In this document: in pieces, positions 11,090-21,796 of the stretch
How positions within the stretch are numbered: the stretch's first letter is position 1
Layout: each line of letters begins with the position of its first letter
NCBI GenBank assembly: GCA_949317995.1
Contig: OX439035.1
Coordinates: forward strand, 78,018,394-78,082,393
From: Acholoe squamosa
Taxonomy: Eukaryota; Annelida; Polychaeta; Phyllodocida; Polynoidae
Length of the DNA: 64,000 nt
Reading direction: 5' to 3'
Notes under the pieces: model-generated
What the model saw: only the letters and a program-made list of their open reading frames with translations
Database searches by the model: none
Told to the model about the DNA's origin: nothing
Made by a program: the position numbers and the translations under genes

Positions 11090-11273
11090 AAGCTACTTAT
11101 ATGCGCGCATATAAGTGGTGATAAATGGGCAGTAGCAGTTCCCAATGTATTACTAGATGTCACCACTTCCATTCAGGTGTTATGTAACAGGTTCCTTCAC
11201 TGGTGGCCTTTGTAGTCGGCCATATTGCCTAGCCCCAGAAAGGACCACCGGTCTCACATTGGAGATTTTTTCT
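11090..11273 (+). repeat. split direct repeat A1, with terminal palindrome
   Basis: The 184-bp left terminal repeat recurs as A2 at 16084-16267. A perfect 22-nt palindrome lies five bases in, at 11095-11116, and is conserved in A2 at 16089-16110. It is centred on GCGC. A palindrome so close to the crossover point could be a recombinase binding site; that role is inference. Confidence 0.92.
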
Positions 11274-11441
11274 CAATTATTGGGCCATAATGGCTATAAA
11301 ATGTGACGCGTGTGGGCAAGACTACCATGGGAACTCGAGGGCTTGTCCAAATTGTATGTGCCCGAACCCTAGGTGGAAGTCGGGACATGACATGGTAAGT
11401 CATGACACACCAAAGGACACATCGTCATTCATGACGAGGAC

Positions 11442-13223
11442 GTGACAGGGGACAGGAGCGACGGAGTGACCGGTACAAACACCACCGATCCCCGACAACA
11501 AGGCACAGCACCTGGGCAGCATAGCTCGGCCCCGGTAGATGATACACAAGACCCAGATGAAGATTTATTAGCAGAAATCCGGGCAGAAGAATCACGCAGG
11601 GTGGAAATAAAAAGCTGTCCAGAAGACAGGAGCTACAATTAGAATTGGCATCGATTAGGGCCGAAAATAAAAGGATGATCAGGGATCTCAATGATGGCGT
11701 TCGGGCATGGCAAGGTGCTATGTCAATTTATGGCGATGGGGTGAAAGGTCTGCAAGGGACGGTTCGCCCCAATGCTAATCCTATGGATATGGGCACAAAC
11801 CTTCCACCTGATGGTCTTAATGACAGAGACAACTCACCCCAGGATGTCCAAACGGTCCAATTAGGCCCAAGCGTCTCCGGCACATCGCTGGTATCCGGCG
11901 ATCAAGCTCTAGCAAGCCAGGTACAAGCGAAACTGAATATTTGCTGCAGAATCCAAGATGGCGGAGCCCCCCTTCCGGTTGGCAAGGCTAGTAGCAAAGC
12001 TGTTTCAGGCCAAATAGGCCTCCCGCAGGCCCCAGTTGTCGACAATGTGTACTACAAGGACTCAGTTGGTATGTTCCATGAAATTTCCAATCCAAACATG
12101 CCTTATAATGTGCAAAAAAAGCTCAGAAGGTCTATCGCTCAGCGGAGGTTTGGGTGTCAACAAAGGCTCCGGTGGCCGCACGCTCAACGGAGACCCCTCA
12201 TATCAAGAGTACCTTGCCTGGAGGAAAAGTATGTCTGGTGTGGGTACTGATACTGATGTAAATAAGAGTAATGTTCCTCAGCTGTTCTACAGAGATGGCA
12301 CACCTTATTCCCCACCTGTCACACCTGTCAGTCAGACTGTCAATTGGCCTGGTGTGGGTCAATTTAGGGCACCAGATGGCAGGCTAAAATTCCCACCTAC
12401 ACCTATGGTGTATGGTACCCCGACTACTTCTCATATGTATGGGGTTCCTGTCCCAACATCAGGCTTCATATCAGTTTGGCTTTATTCCTAACCCGCAACA
12501 ACAGTACCAGGCTGCGGGAATTCTACCTAGTCAACAACCCCTGTTCCAGGCTCCTGGGGTTCAGTCTGTGCAATCTCAGTTTCTACAAAACCCAACAGCA
12601 TGGTATCCTAACCAACAACTACAACATCAGGCTCAAGGCGCCCCAATGGTGATATTTTCACCGAACAATGCCAGTGGCAGTAAGTTTGTGACCTATGACA
12701 TTGAACAGCACATGCCGCATGACAAAGTAAAAAAACCCACCTTGAATGATGTTATTTCTGCTAGCATGGGTCTCTTGAATAGCATGCTGGCTAGAAACTT
12801 CCCATGTAAAAACATGTTAAATTCCTAACTGACAAGAAATCATTCTACAATGAAGATGCTCTCATTCAGTATGATCTTGCAATGCGTGAAAGGGGAGAAT
12901 CGTTTGGTGAACACACATTCTGCTATTTCGATCACGACATCTTCTCAAACAGTGTTGGTCTTGAGAATCTTAGTGCTGACCACTTATGTAATGTTCTTGG
13001 TATCCAGCCTCCATCATCACAAAGTGGTGCTGGTACTATTGCGGGATCTAGTAGTAAGAGGAAAAGGAACAAAAAGAAAAAGTCGGATGAAATTCACTGT
13101 TGTTATGCATTTAACGGTGATAATGGTTGTAACGCCAAAGATTGCCCTCACCCACATGTATGTCGTTCTTGTGGGGGTAATCACACAAAACTAAAGTGCA
13201 CTGTGAAAAAATCAAATGATTGA
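11442..13223 (+). pseudogene. Gag-like region with Cys/His motif, frameshifted
   Basis: Open segments at 11442-11642, 11645-12250, 12036-12491, 12412-12828 and 12882-13223 fall in three different frames but overlap in series, as expected for one ORF broken by several indels. The middle part is rich in Gln, Pro and Gly. The last segment ends with a basic stretch (KRKRNKKKKS) and a Cys/His cluster, HCCYAFNGDNGCN then CPHPHVCRSCGGNHTKLKC. This resembles the zinc-binding end of DIRS/Ngaro Gag-like proteins, which package the element RNA. The stop at 13221-13223 is 12 bp before the next Met, so it is probably the natural end of ORF1. Function is inferred from position and from the Cys/His motif; the rest has no recognisable fold. 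Confidence 0.65.
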
Positions 13224-13235
13224 TATCAGGCCTTA

Positions 13236-15099
13236 GTGGATTCTGATTCAGGGGTTAGTGACTCCGAGGAATCTGGCATAGATTGTGGAATTATAAAATC
13301 CTCTGGTTCTGACAATATATTAAATTATATTATATTAACTCCTACTATCTACGATTCCAGAATTGTCGATGGTGTTGAATGGTTTAGACCTTGTCCTTTG
13401 GATTGTGATGCCGTTCATGTCTTAGATGGCATGTGCCTCCAACTCAACCCACACGCCTTCTTTGATGAATGCATGGGGTTTGAGGAAGTTGATTGTAACT
13501 ATGCTTATATCCTAGACGGTGTTCGTAACGGTTTCAAAATCATGGATGCGGATTATAATGGTTCTTATTTTCAAAAGAATTACCATTCCATAATCAAAGA
13601 AGGTGTAAAATGCCAAATGGACGATCTGGTAAGGAAGGAGTTAATTGATGGTAAAGTCAAAAGGGTTCTTAGTAGACCCCAGTGTGTACATTCACTGGGG
13701 GCTATTTTAAAGCCAGATGGCAGCTTAAGACCCATAACAGATTGCAGCCGTGGTGATCCCGATGATAATCTTAAAAGTATTAATGACTTTATGTACTCAA
13801 CTTGCCAACCGTTTCATTATACTCAAGTAGATAATGTTACTAATGTCATACATGAGGGCTCATTTTTTATGTGTATTGGACATCCAATCTGCTTATCGTA
13901 GTGTGGCTGTTCATCCGGACGATCGTTCCAAGCAAGGTTTTGTGTGGAGTCTGGATGGTGCACCAGAATATTTTGAAGATCAAGCCTTATCGTTTGGTCT
14001 TAGATGTGCACCATTTATCTTTACTCAACTAACCAAGTTTGTCATCCGGTGTATGAATCGCAGAGGTATTTTCAATGTTTTCGGTTACCTTGGTGACTTT
14101 GTCATTGTTGCTGACAGCTATGAGGAGTGTGCGAGGCGTCAGGCGATATTGGTAGATCTTCTTCGACGTCTCGGTTTCCATATTGCATGGAAAAAAATCT
14201 TAACCCCTGCTACCAAAGTCCAGTATTTGGGTCTGGTAATTGACACAGTGAATATGGAAATCAGCTTACCCCCAGAAAAGTTAGACAACTTATTAGTACT
14301 GATCGACAAGTTCTTGGGTAAAACTGTTGCTACCAAAAAAGAATTACAAGAACTGTGTGGTCATTTGGCACACGCTAGTAGAGTTATTCGGGGAGGCAGG
14401 ACATTTTCACGTAGAGTCATTAACCTACTCAAATACATGGCCGACAGTGTCACGGTGGTCAAACTACGTGATTGGTTTATGAATGACATCCGCTGGTGGA
14501 AAAGGTTCAGTTATGTATTCAATTGTTCTGCCAAAATTCTACGTACCTTTGAGTATCATCCTACTGTAGACACTGACTCATCACTAACTGGATTTGGCTC
14601 ATGTTATAATTGGTTAGTAGGTGCATGGAAATTACCTGCCTATAATCAGTTGTATAATCGCTTTCCGTTACATCATACTGTTGAACCCCCTTGTGAATAT
14701 GATGAGACGGCTGACATTAACCTACTGGAAGTCTGGCCAGTGGTTGCCGCAGCGCAACGTTGGGGAAATGATTGGTCGGATACAAAGGTTATAGTCAGAA
14801 CCGACAATACCCAAGTCCAACGCATGATGAATACTGGCAGATCGCAGAGTGTTCGCTGTATGTGGTGGATAAGAGAATTATTTTGGTTATCAGTTGTACA
14901 TAATTTTCATATTGTTGCTACTCGCGTTAAATCTAAAGACAATATTGTTCCTGACTTTTTGTCACGCTGTACGGATAAAAGGTGTGCAAAAGGATTGCCT
15001 TCATTTCTGATAAATGACTTCTGCTGCAGGGGATGTCTTGACTCACAAACTACGGAACTACCAATCACAGTGGATGGCTGGAGCCACGGAGCGTACTAG
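13236..15099 (+). pseudogene. reverse transcriptase-RNase H, frameshifted, YLGD active site
   Basis: Two overlapping frames (13236-13901 and 13834-15099) form one RT-RNase H protein. They are separated by a +1 shift near the TTTTTT run at about 13862, consistent with a single extra T. The N-terminal part carries LGAILKPDGSLRPITDCS. RT motif A is LDIQSAYRSV, followed by QALSFGLRCAPFIFTQL. Motif C reads YLGDF where the family has YLDDF, so the first catalytic Asp is Gly. The RNase H domain keeps its acidic residues in TDSSLTGFG, INLLEVW, RTDNTQ and VPDFLSR. This enzyme would copy the element RNA into DNA. The YLGD change and the frameshift make this copy inactive. No methyltransferase domain follows. 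Confidence 0.88.
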
Positions 15100-15122
15100 G
15101 AAGAGCCAATGGAACTCTTTAT

Positions 15123-15960
15123 TTGGAATTTTGCATATTATATGGTGTGCTTGTTCCATTCCCTGCTAGTATAGTAGTTGTGTTGTTATATGTTACACAC
15201 TTGGCTGAGAGATTGCGCTACAGCTCTATTAAACAGTACCTAGGAGGACTTTGGGTGTTGCACAAGGTCCTAGGATATTCACATGTCAATCCTGATACAT
15301 TTGAACTCTAGATCACTATGAGAGGTATTCGAAGGACCCTAGGTGATCATGTAGACCAGGTGCGACCAGCGTCAGTGCAGGACTTAAAGTGTATTTATAA
15401 ACTATTGGATATGTCATGTTCTGAGGATGTGGCATTTTGGATCACTGTTATCATGTGCTTCAGGGGCTTATTACGTAAGTCTAATGTTGTCGAACAAGGA
15501 CTGGCAGTCTGCTTGTCAGATTTGACCTGGGAAGTCTGGGGGGTCTCCGTCAGACTTCGCCGTACAAAGACTCTTTCAATTAAAGAGCGGGTCTTGTTCA
15601 TACCTTTCACACTCATCAATGACTCAATCTTCTGCCTTCACTATTACCTGACCTTGCTGTTATCTATGGTGAACTACCCATCCAGTGACTCACAAGTAGT
15701 GTCATACATAAAAAATGGCCAATGGTGTCATGGCAGTTACTCATGGTACTTGGGCAAATTGCATAAGTTGTGTGCCAAGTCAGGCATCGATAAGTTGTCT
15801 ACACACTTGTTGCGTCGGCCTTGGCAGATGCAGGTTTCAGTCTATTGGACATCAAAAACATTGGTAATTGGAAATCATTGAGTGTGTTGCATTATTTGAC
15901 AAAATCCAAACAAGCTCGTATCCATCTTGATCGGCGTATGGTTAGCGCCTTATTCATGTA
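15123..15960 (+). pseudogene. tyrosine recombinase, one stop and frameshifts
   Basis: This is the integrase-like recombinase of the element. The N-terminal core-binding part reads LAERLRYSSIKQYLGGL. A TAG at 15309-15311 interrupts the frame, which continues as MRGIRRTLGD. The catalytic part has the first Arg in CFRGLLRKSNVV and the H-x-x-R pair in STHLLRR. Just after that Arg the frame shifts, and the neighbouring frame supplies LDIKNIGNWKSLSVLHYL, with the conserved Trp and the presumed nucleophilic Tyr, ending near 15960. The R, H, R and Y residues of the family are therefore all still encoded, but not in one frame. A further shift near 15120 separates the start from the RT frame. The enzyme would recombine a circular cDNA into the genome. 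Confidence 0.85.
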
Positions 15961-16002
15961 ATATCTGGTTTTTCCTTTCTTCTCCATTCTGTTTGGCGTG
16001 TT

Positions 16003-16366
16003 GGCCTGGTTATGTATGTTTATTGGCCAGGTCCAATAAAATATTCGCCCAAACTAGATTGGAGTTGTCGTACGTCTATTTATAAGCTACTTATATGCGC
16101 GCATATAAGTGATGATAAATGGGCAGTAGCAGTTCCCAATGTATTAATAGATGTCACCACTTCCATTCAGGTGTTATGTAACAGGTTCCTTCACTGGTGG
16201 CCTTTGTAGTCGGCCATATTGCCTAGCCCCAGGAAGGACCACTGGTCTCACATTGGAGATTTTTTCTTTCTTCTTGTGTTTCTTAGGCCTGGTTATGTAT
16301 GTTTATTGGCCAGGTCCAATAAAATATTCGCCCAAACTAGATTGGAGTTGTCGTACGTCTATTTAT
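16003..16366 (+). repeat. split direct repeats B1-A2-B2
   Basis: B1 (16003-16083) and B2 (16286-16366) are 81-bp copies with no difference I can see. A2 (16084-16267) repeats the left-end A1. Both B copies end ...CTATTTAT, followed by AAGCTAC in B1 and by LINE sequence in B2, which fixes the right end of the element at 16366. Confidence 0.93.
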
Positions 16367-16368
16367 TG

Positions 16369-17640
16369 ATTGAGAAAATTGTTCATCATAGAGTATATGG
16401 TTTCTTGATTAAAGAAAATATTCTTATGCCCCTTCAGCGTGGATTTAGATTGGGCTCCAGTACAATCGATACACTGTTGATATTAAACGAGACCTAAATA
16501 TGGGAAATTCTACTGTTGCTGCATTTATTGACGTGAGAAAGGCTTTCGACACCATAGACCACTCTGTACTCTTAGTTTTAATCATTATGGTGTAAAATCT
16601 GACAATTATCAATGGTTTGATAATTATCTTTCTAAAAGACATCAAACTACCTTTGCTAATGGTAAAATGACAGGGTGGTCTGCGGTGTCCCTCAGGGCTC
16701 AATTTTGGGTCCGCAACTGTCTTTGATTTATGTGAATGATGTAATTGAATGTGTCAAACAATGTAAAATCAAATTATATGCTGATGATACTGTGATTTGC
16801 ACACAATTCTTTTGAATCTGCTAAATTGTGCCTACAGCGAGACTTAGAAATGTATGAAACATGGTGTATCCAAAATAAATTATCCATTAATGTAGCAAAA
16901 ACTAAGATTGTGATTTTTTCATCAAGTTCAAGAAAACTGAAAACCCTGTCAGCAGATATACAGCTCAATGATCAATTACTTCAAGTTGTTCCTAGCTACA
17001 AATACCTAGGAGTGATCCTAGACCCACTTCTTCATTATAATTTACATCTAACAAACCAGGTTAAAACCATAGCATATAAGACCTACAAGCTGTGTTTACT
17101 ACGAGATATCTAGATGTAAAGCTTTCTATTAGACTCTATAAAGCCACAATACTTCCTCATATGGAATACGCCGACAGCTGTTTCACAACAACTTTTGATA
17201 AATATTTAAAACTCCTATATGGCGCAAAACCGGTGTATTACAATCTGTCTCAAGGTACTCCATCTGACAAACACCAATTATATTCACAATCATACTATAA
17301 TTAATAAGCTTGCTGATAGAAGGAATTCTCACGTGTTAAATTATATGTACGGCAGGTCAAGGAGTGAAGTCTATAATGATAATAGAATTATTGTAACTAC
17401 AGACAGCATGATGCCCCCACTATAAAGATCTTAACTCCTAATTAATGGATTGTCATATTATGCAAGAAGTGTGGAATAAGTTGGTGCCACTAGCTGGAAT
17501 GCATTGTCTACGGGGAGAAGGAATGCCCCAAGCCTGGAACAATTCAAAATTGATTCCAGGAAATTCTTGGCGTCCCTTTTCCCCCATGAGAATGCATAGC
17601 ACGTACAGGTATTCAAACTTTTTTTTCTAAAAGTTGATTA
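16369..17640 (+). pseudogene. LINE reverse transcriptase C-terminal half
   Basis: This continues the RT cut at 11088. Motifs in order are PLQRGFRLGSSTIDTLL, AAFIDVRKAFDTIDHSVLL (motif A, Asp present), [12 protein letters not shown] (motif B), and KLYADDTVI (motif C, both Asp present). Then come NKLSINVAKTKIVIF, YKYLGVILDPLLHYN and LYKATILPHMEYADSCF. A last block resembles the usual LINE C-terminus (WNAL...RNAPSLEQFK, read across frames near 17490-17560). At least four frame changes and stops break it. The catalytic residues survive but no complete protein can be made. Confidence 0.88.
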
Positions 17641-17722
17641 TAGGTTCATTTTTATAAGTATGTATTCAGGGTGGTGATATGTCCAATCGAAATGCTCCTA
17701 GTAGCTCCCAAAGCTATAAATT

Positions 17723-17728
<6 letters not shown>

Positions 17729-17814
<86 letters not shown>
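17729..17814. repeat. (AT)n microsatellite
   Basis: An 86-bp AT dinucleotide run just past the last LINE protein match. It could be the LINE's simple-sequence tail or an unrelated tract. Confidence 0.95.
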
Positions 17815-17819
<5 letters not shown>

Positions 17820-20800
17820 GCCAACATTTTTTAGACATTTTTCTAAAAGGTTTGGTAGGACCAGAAGAATCAACCCAGCACTAATGAAGTGGGGATGAGG
17901 TTCTCTGCCTTCTGATTTGACTCATTGTTTTTGTTCATATTGCCATTATATATTGTTAAATATGATATATTGTACTATTCAAAAATCTGGTTATTTGTAT
18001 TAGTCTACGGCTTAATGTGATACCTGGTGTGTTTACTTATGACTTCAATTAACATTCAATCTATCGACACGGTATTGATGCTCATGTAACCTTTATTTAC
18101 TATTCCGGTAGAATCATTATTATACATATGTATGATAGTACATCGAATGCAGATTTCTTGATATATGATATGTACAATGTCACTATGAGTCAATAAGGTA
18201 AAGTTAAATCAAAAATCAATGTGGGGCAATATAAAAAGGTTATTTTAGGATCCAAATGGGGTTTGAGTTACTGTTGAATCTGTAGTTATAAAGGCAATAC
18301 ATACTCTCATCTAGTGTGCACGTATGGAACAAAAACTCAGCATCCCATCTGCTCGCCTTAGTACGATCCTTTATCCATGCTGGGCATTATCTATCACTTG
18401 CCTGTAGGTGATTCTTTGAGCCTGGAGGCCGGGATGAGAGGACTTGAGGCCTCGTTTAAAGGAGTGGTGTCTGATTGGGCCCGGGTCGAAGCCGACTTAA
18501 TGACTTGTTGTTTTTACAGACACCGTTCATGCACCCCCCCCCCACCTGTATTCTCATCCTTTATGATGGAGTGGGTCATATTGTTCCTGAATTTAAGGGG
18601 TTGAACCTGCATGAGAGTACACACGGAGTTTGATCAGATAACACTGGAGGAAATGTCCCCATCTCTTTGATGTGTTCTTCCTTTGCATTTTCTTTTGGTT
18701 TTTGATACTAGCCATTCGTATGAAACACGATGTTACTTGAGTGGCCTGTCATGTCGAGATGACGTGTCACTACTCTATTTCCATTCTATTAAGGACACCT
18801 GACCCTCACATATATTCTGGTTCCAGTATAGAAACTAGGCCAATGCAAGCCCAGAAGATTCAAATCCAATTAGGTCTACTGAACATAGAGTACTATCTGC
18901 TGCCAATGATGAGATAAACCATGAAAAAGGTGTATTATATAAAGCTACTCAACAACCCGGCCATATAGTGGAGTTGCTGCCGCGTAGCTTATGTCAGTTA
19001 AACACAATGGAAATGGTCAATTGAACCATAACTTGTTATTCCTATAATAGATGTTTCTTTCTTTTTTTCTCTGCTGTAGAAATTGTAACTCTGCAACGAT
19101 ACGATCTGTTCCCTCAGTTTTGCCTATCTACAGAGCTTTGTCTCCAGACTGAAGGACTTAAAAAATGGAGCCAGTGCACCAACCCTGCCCCCCCCCCCCT
19201 TTGCTGTCTACAAAAATACACAAACCCCTGACCACAGGTCCATCAGTCTAGATCCATAGCGGTACTAAACACTCCCCGTCGGTGTCTCTTATCAGCCCAT
19301 ATCAAAAAACATCCTAGGTAGGTCTTAGAGGATGGGGGCTTCCAGATCAAATATGGCGGCCTCGGTACTTCCGGTTTGTCGCTGACCTCACTTCCAGCGG
19401 GCATGTCCCAGGGGTGTATGTGCTGCAGAAGATAGCTGGTAATTGGTCGCAGTGAGGATGGCTACAAGCTGGCAGGGCAGGAGCCGATGAATAATCGATG
19501 CCAGTCCGATCACCTCCACAGGTGATAGATCAATGGGGTTTATGTGGTGTCTGATCAATGACCGCGAGCAGCTCATAGTGGCGGCTGTCACTTGTTTGGA
19601 GCAGCTTGGCCTGGCTGGGGTATTGATATTGACAATATAAACAGGCGCATGGCTTGAAAGAAGCTGAAGTTTAGTAGACAATGTGTACATTCTAAGGTGG
19701 AATTGAGTGAGGGGTTTTCATTGTATGAGCTTATTGGGGAGCGTATTCTGATGGTGGATTCAGTGAGTAAGTGAACGAGTAATATACTCTTATTGAACAA
19801 CACTTTTGTGCACGAGTTGCGAGGCACTATTTGGTGAGCTTGTGATTTGTATTTATTGTATGGTACTTCAGATAATTACTACATTTTGAAGCAGTATCAA
19901 TAAGTACAGAATTAAGAAATTGATAACAATGAATAAAAAAACTAGACAAAATCAAAACGGAGTGAAGCAACATTGCAACCAACATAGCAACGTCCCCAGG
20001 CAACACAGAAGCGGTCCTAAGCAACATGGGAGTGCATGATATCAGCACACCTACCTCAATGTGCATATCACCATAGAGAATAGAGTATACCCATATATAA
20101 ATAACGATTGTCGACAGCTAAGGTAATATCCATGGTGAGAAAAGAAAACATAGTATAAGTCAATTTCACAGATGATTATGCATGGATGTATACATGTGTC
20201 AGTGGAGGTGATAGAAAAGACAGTTCCAGGGGAGACACAAACTCTAGGGAAGCTCCTAACATTGTGGGGGTATTCATAATTTCAGATAGTACTGGAGGCA
20301 AAATAAGGGTAATAGATGCAAAATGAAAGTATATCTTTAAAGTGATCTCTCATTTTAAACCATCCCATCATTACATTATTGTTCTGTTCCCCAGGTGCTA
20401 AACGTAAGAATAGATGGCCAACATAGCCAGTACGCATGTATGGTATGACCAGCCCTTAAACCTCAATAGTAATTACAGTTAGATCATAGATAAGGCCATA
20501 TATACAAGCCCTAATGCCTACAGCTTAATGAGTGTAGCAATGTTACATATTCCTATGGATCAATATCATGCCACCATTAGAAGGTACAGGTACTTCAGGT
20601 CAGTCTGATTGTTGTCATGAATGTAATAGGCTGGTCAAAATACAGACCGTCACCACTATAGGGTGCCCATGACATAAACTGAGTCTGGATGAACAATAAC
20701 CATGCATTACACAAGGAATGAACATGCATTAACAGCTATGGATTTGTAAGAACAGATTTAGAGTAAAATGGTGGTGGCGTGTGTGTGGTTCCACGGAGGA

Positions 20801-21048
20801 ACTCAACTATTTTCTGGCATGGGTCTGCGGCTTGACGCGTGACAGCCCCTATTCTTGCACTTTTGACCAGAAAGTATGTTTTTGAAAAGAAATATCTAAA
20901 AGGAAAATGATTCTATGCTATAGCGGAAAGTGCTGTCTTGATTCTGAAGATATGCCAGGGGGAATATTTCCCGAAATTTGAACATTTTTCCAAATTTGGA
21001 CATTACATTTTCCCCAGATACCTGGGCATTTCGGTCGACTCTTGTTAG

Positions 21049-21050
<2 letters not shown>
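17815..21050. other. non-coding stretch with scattered repeats
   Basis: No open frame has a recognisable domain. The stretch holds C-runs near 18536-18545 and 19190-19200, a diverged GAGTGAGTGAGT-family copy (about 20103-20265), one GAGCAGCTC site (19566-19574), and a 26-mer starting TTGAGTGGCCTGTCATGTC (about 18738) that recurs at about 22578. The rest shows nothing I can name. Confidence 0.4.
20103..20265 (+). mobile_element. diverged copy of the GAGTGAGTGAGT-headed element
   Basis: It shares the blocks GACAGCTAAGGTAATATCCATGG (written here as two overlapping parts, GACAGCTAAGGT and AATATCCATGG), CAATTTCACAGA and GGGAAGC, in the same order as 10233-10414. The GAGTGAGT head is missing and the middle is diverged, so this is an old, 5'-truncated copy. 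Confidence 0.55.

Positions 21051-21118
<68 letters not shown>
21051..21118. repeat. (AT)n microsatellite, left of a MITE
   Basis: A 68-bp AT run. A second AT run (21732-21793) lies on the other side of a 620-bp element, as if one tract had been split by insertion. Confidence 0.95.
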
Positions 21119-21121
<3 letters not shown>

Positions 21122-21728
21122 ACCAGTCAAGCAAAAACACCCTTCTGCAGGGAATTCATTATCAAAGTTCATCTCAAGATCTTTAAAATGAGACATCATT
21201 GGGTTAAATATTCCTAGTAGTTATGTCAGAAGCCCTCCTTGAACATAGGTCATTATTCATATCTGAAATCGATGATTAAGCTCTAAATACATTATAAACT
21301 ATAATAATGTCTAAAAACACAATAAATCAGCCTTTTTCATAAAAAATTTATAATGACATAATGTTTTTTATCATAGATTTTGATCTAGAAGGAATCTTCC
21401 ATTTCTGTTTTCAGTTTTGGGTTTCTGGTGTGTATCCCCCAAAACTGACATAAAAATCTGCCAAAATTCAATTATTGGAATGGTTGCCATGGCAAACAGG
21501 AACAGGCATATAGGTTGATTTTTCATGAAAAATGTTCATTTTACCATCCAAATATGGGCCATTTCTACCAGAAATGGTGCATTTTAAATGAAACCATTGA
21601 ATTCTGCATCAAAAGTTACCTAAATGTATTTTTATAATGATTTTAGAGTTATCTTGCCCTCCAATGCCCCTGGTGGCCAAATGGGGAATTAAAAATCCCC
21701 CACGGAGGGGTGTTCTCCCTTGATGGGT

Positions 21729-21736
<8 letters not shown>
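21114..21736. mobile_element. MITE inside an (AT)n tract, X-box-carrying family copy 1
   Basis: The ends TATATGTGACCAGTCAAG (21114-21131) and CTTGATGGGTCACATATA (21719-21736) are 18-bp inverted repeats matching at 16 positions. AT dinucleotide tracts on both sides suggest preference for a TA-rich target. The interior shares blocks with 31530-31880 and 45190-45760, among them a GATCTAGAAGG-like block and an RFX-type palindrome, GGTTGCCATGGCAAAC at 21482-21497. There is no coding capacity. Confidence 0.7.

Positions 21737-21793
<57 letters not shown>
21732..21793. repeat. (AT)n microsatellite, right of a MITE
   Basis: A 62-bp AT run directly following the right inverted end of the MITE. Confidence 0.95.

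Positions 21794-21796
<3 letters not shown>

Larger units (their letters stand above)
11090..16366 (+). mobile_element. Ngaro/PAT-like tyrosine-recombinase retroelement
   Basis: A 5,277-bp element has split direct repeats: A1 (11090-11273) at the left, and B1-A2-B2 (16003-16366) at the right. Between them lie Gag-like frames with a Cys/His-rich region, an RT-RNase H frame, and a tyrosine recombinase frame. This order and repeat layout define the Ngaro and PAT groups of the DIRS order, which integrate through a circular intermediate without making target duplications. In agreement, the interrupted LINE reads straight across with no duplicated target; only an AT dinucleotide is shared at both junctions. 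I see no methyltransferase domain, which favours Ngaro over PAT. A1 and A2 differ at 4 of 184 positions by eye, and B1 and B2 look identical over 81 bp. All main reading frames nevertheless carry defects. Confidence 0.88.
9334..17640 (+). mobile_element. degenerate LINE interrupted by two younger insertions
   Basis: The parts read in order as one non-LTR retrotransposon: an endonuclease domain (9334-9954), a linker and early RT (10430-11087), then the rest of RT and the C-terminus (16369-17640). The motifs fit the CR1/L2/Jockey-like group. A short element interrupts it at about 10233-10414 and a tyrosine-recombinase retroelement at 11090-16366. Removing the second insertion rejoins the RT frame cleanly. 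Many stops and frameshifts show the LINE itself is dead. No ORF1 is recognisable upstream, so the 5' end may be truncated. The 3' end is placed after the last protein match; the (AT)n tract at 17729 may or may not be its tail. Confidence 0.85.

Noticed and set aside
11645..12250. A free-standing host gene of 201 codons
   Set aside because: It sits inside the bounded retroelement, is continuous by overlap with the other Gag-like frames, and ends in mid-sequence through a frame change.
17671..17898. Frames with long Ile-Tyr repeats (also at 1915-2145 and 20918-21217)
   Set aside because: They are translations of (AT)n microsatellites.
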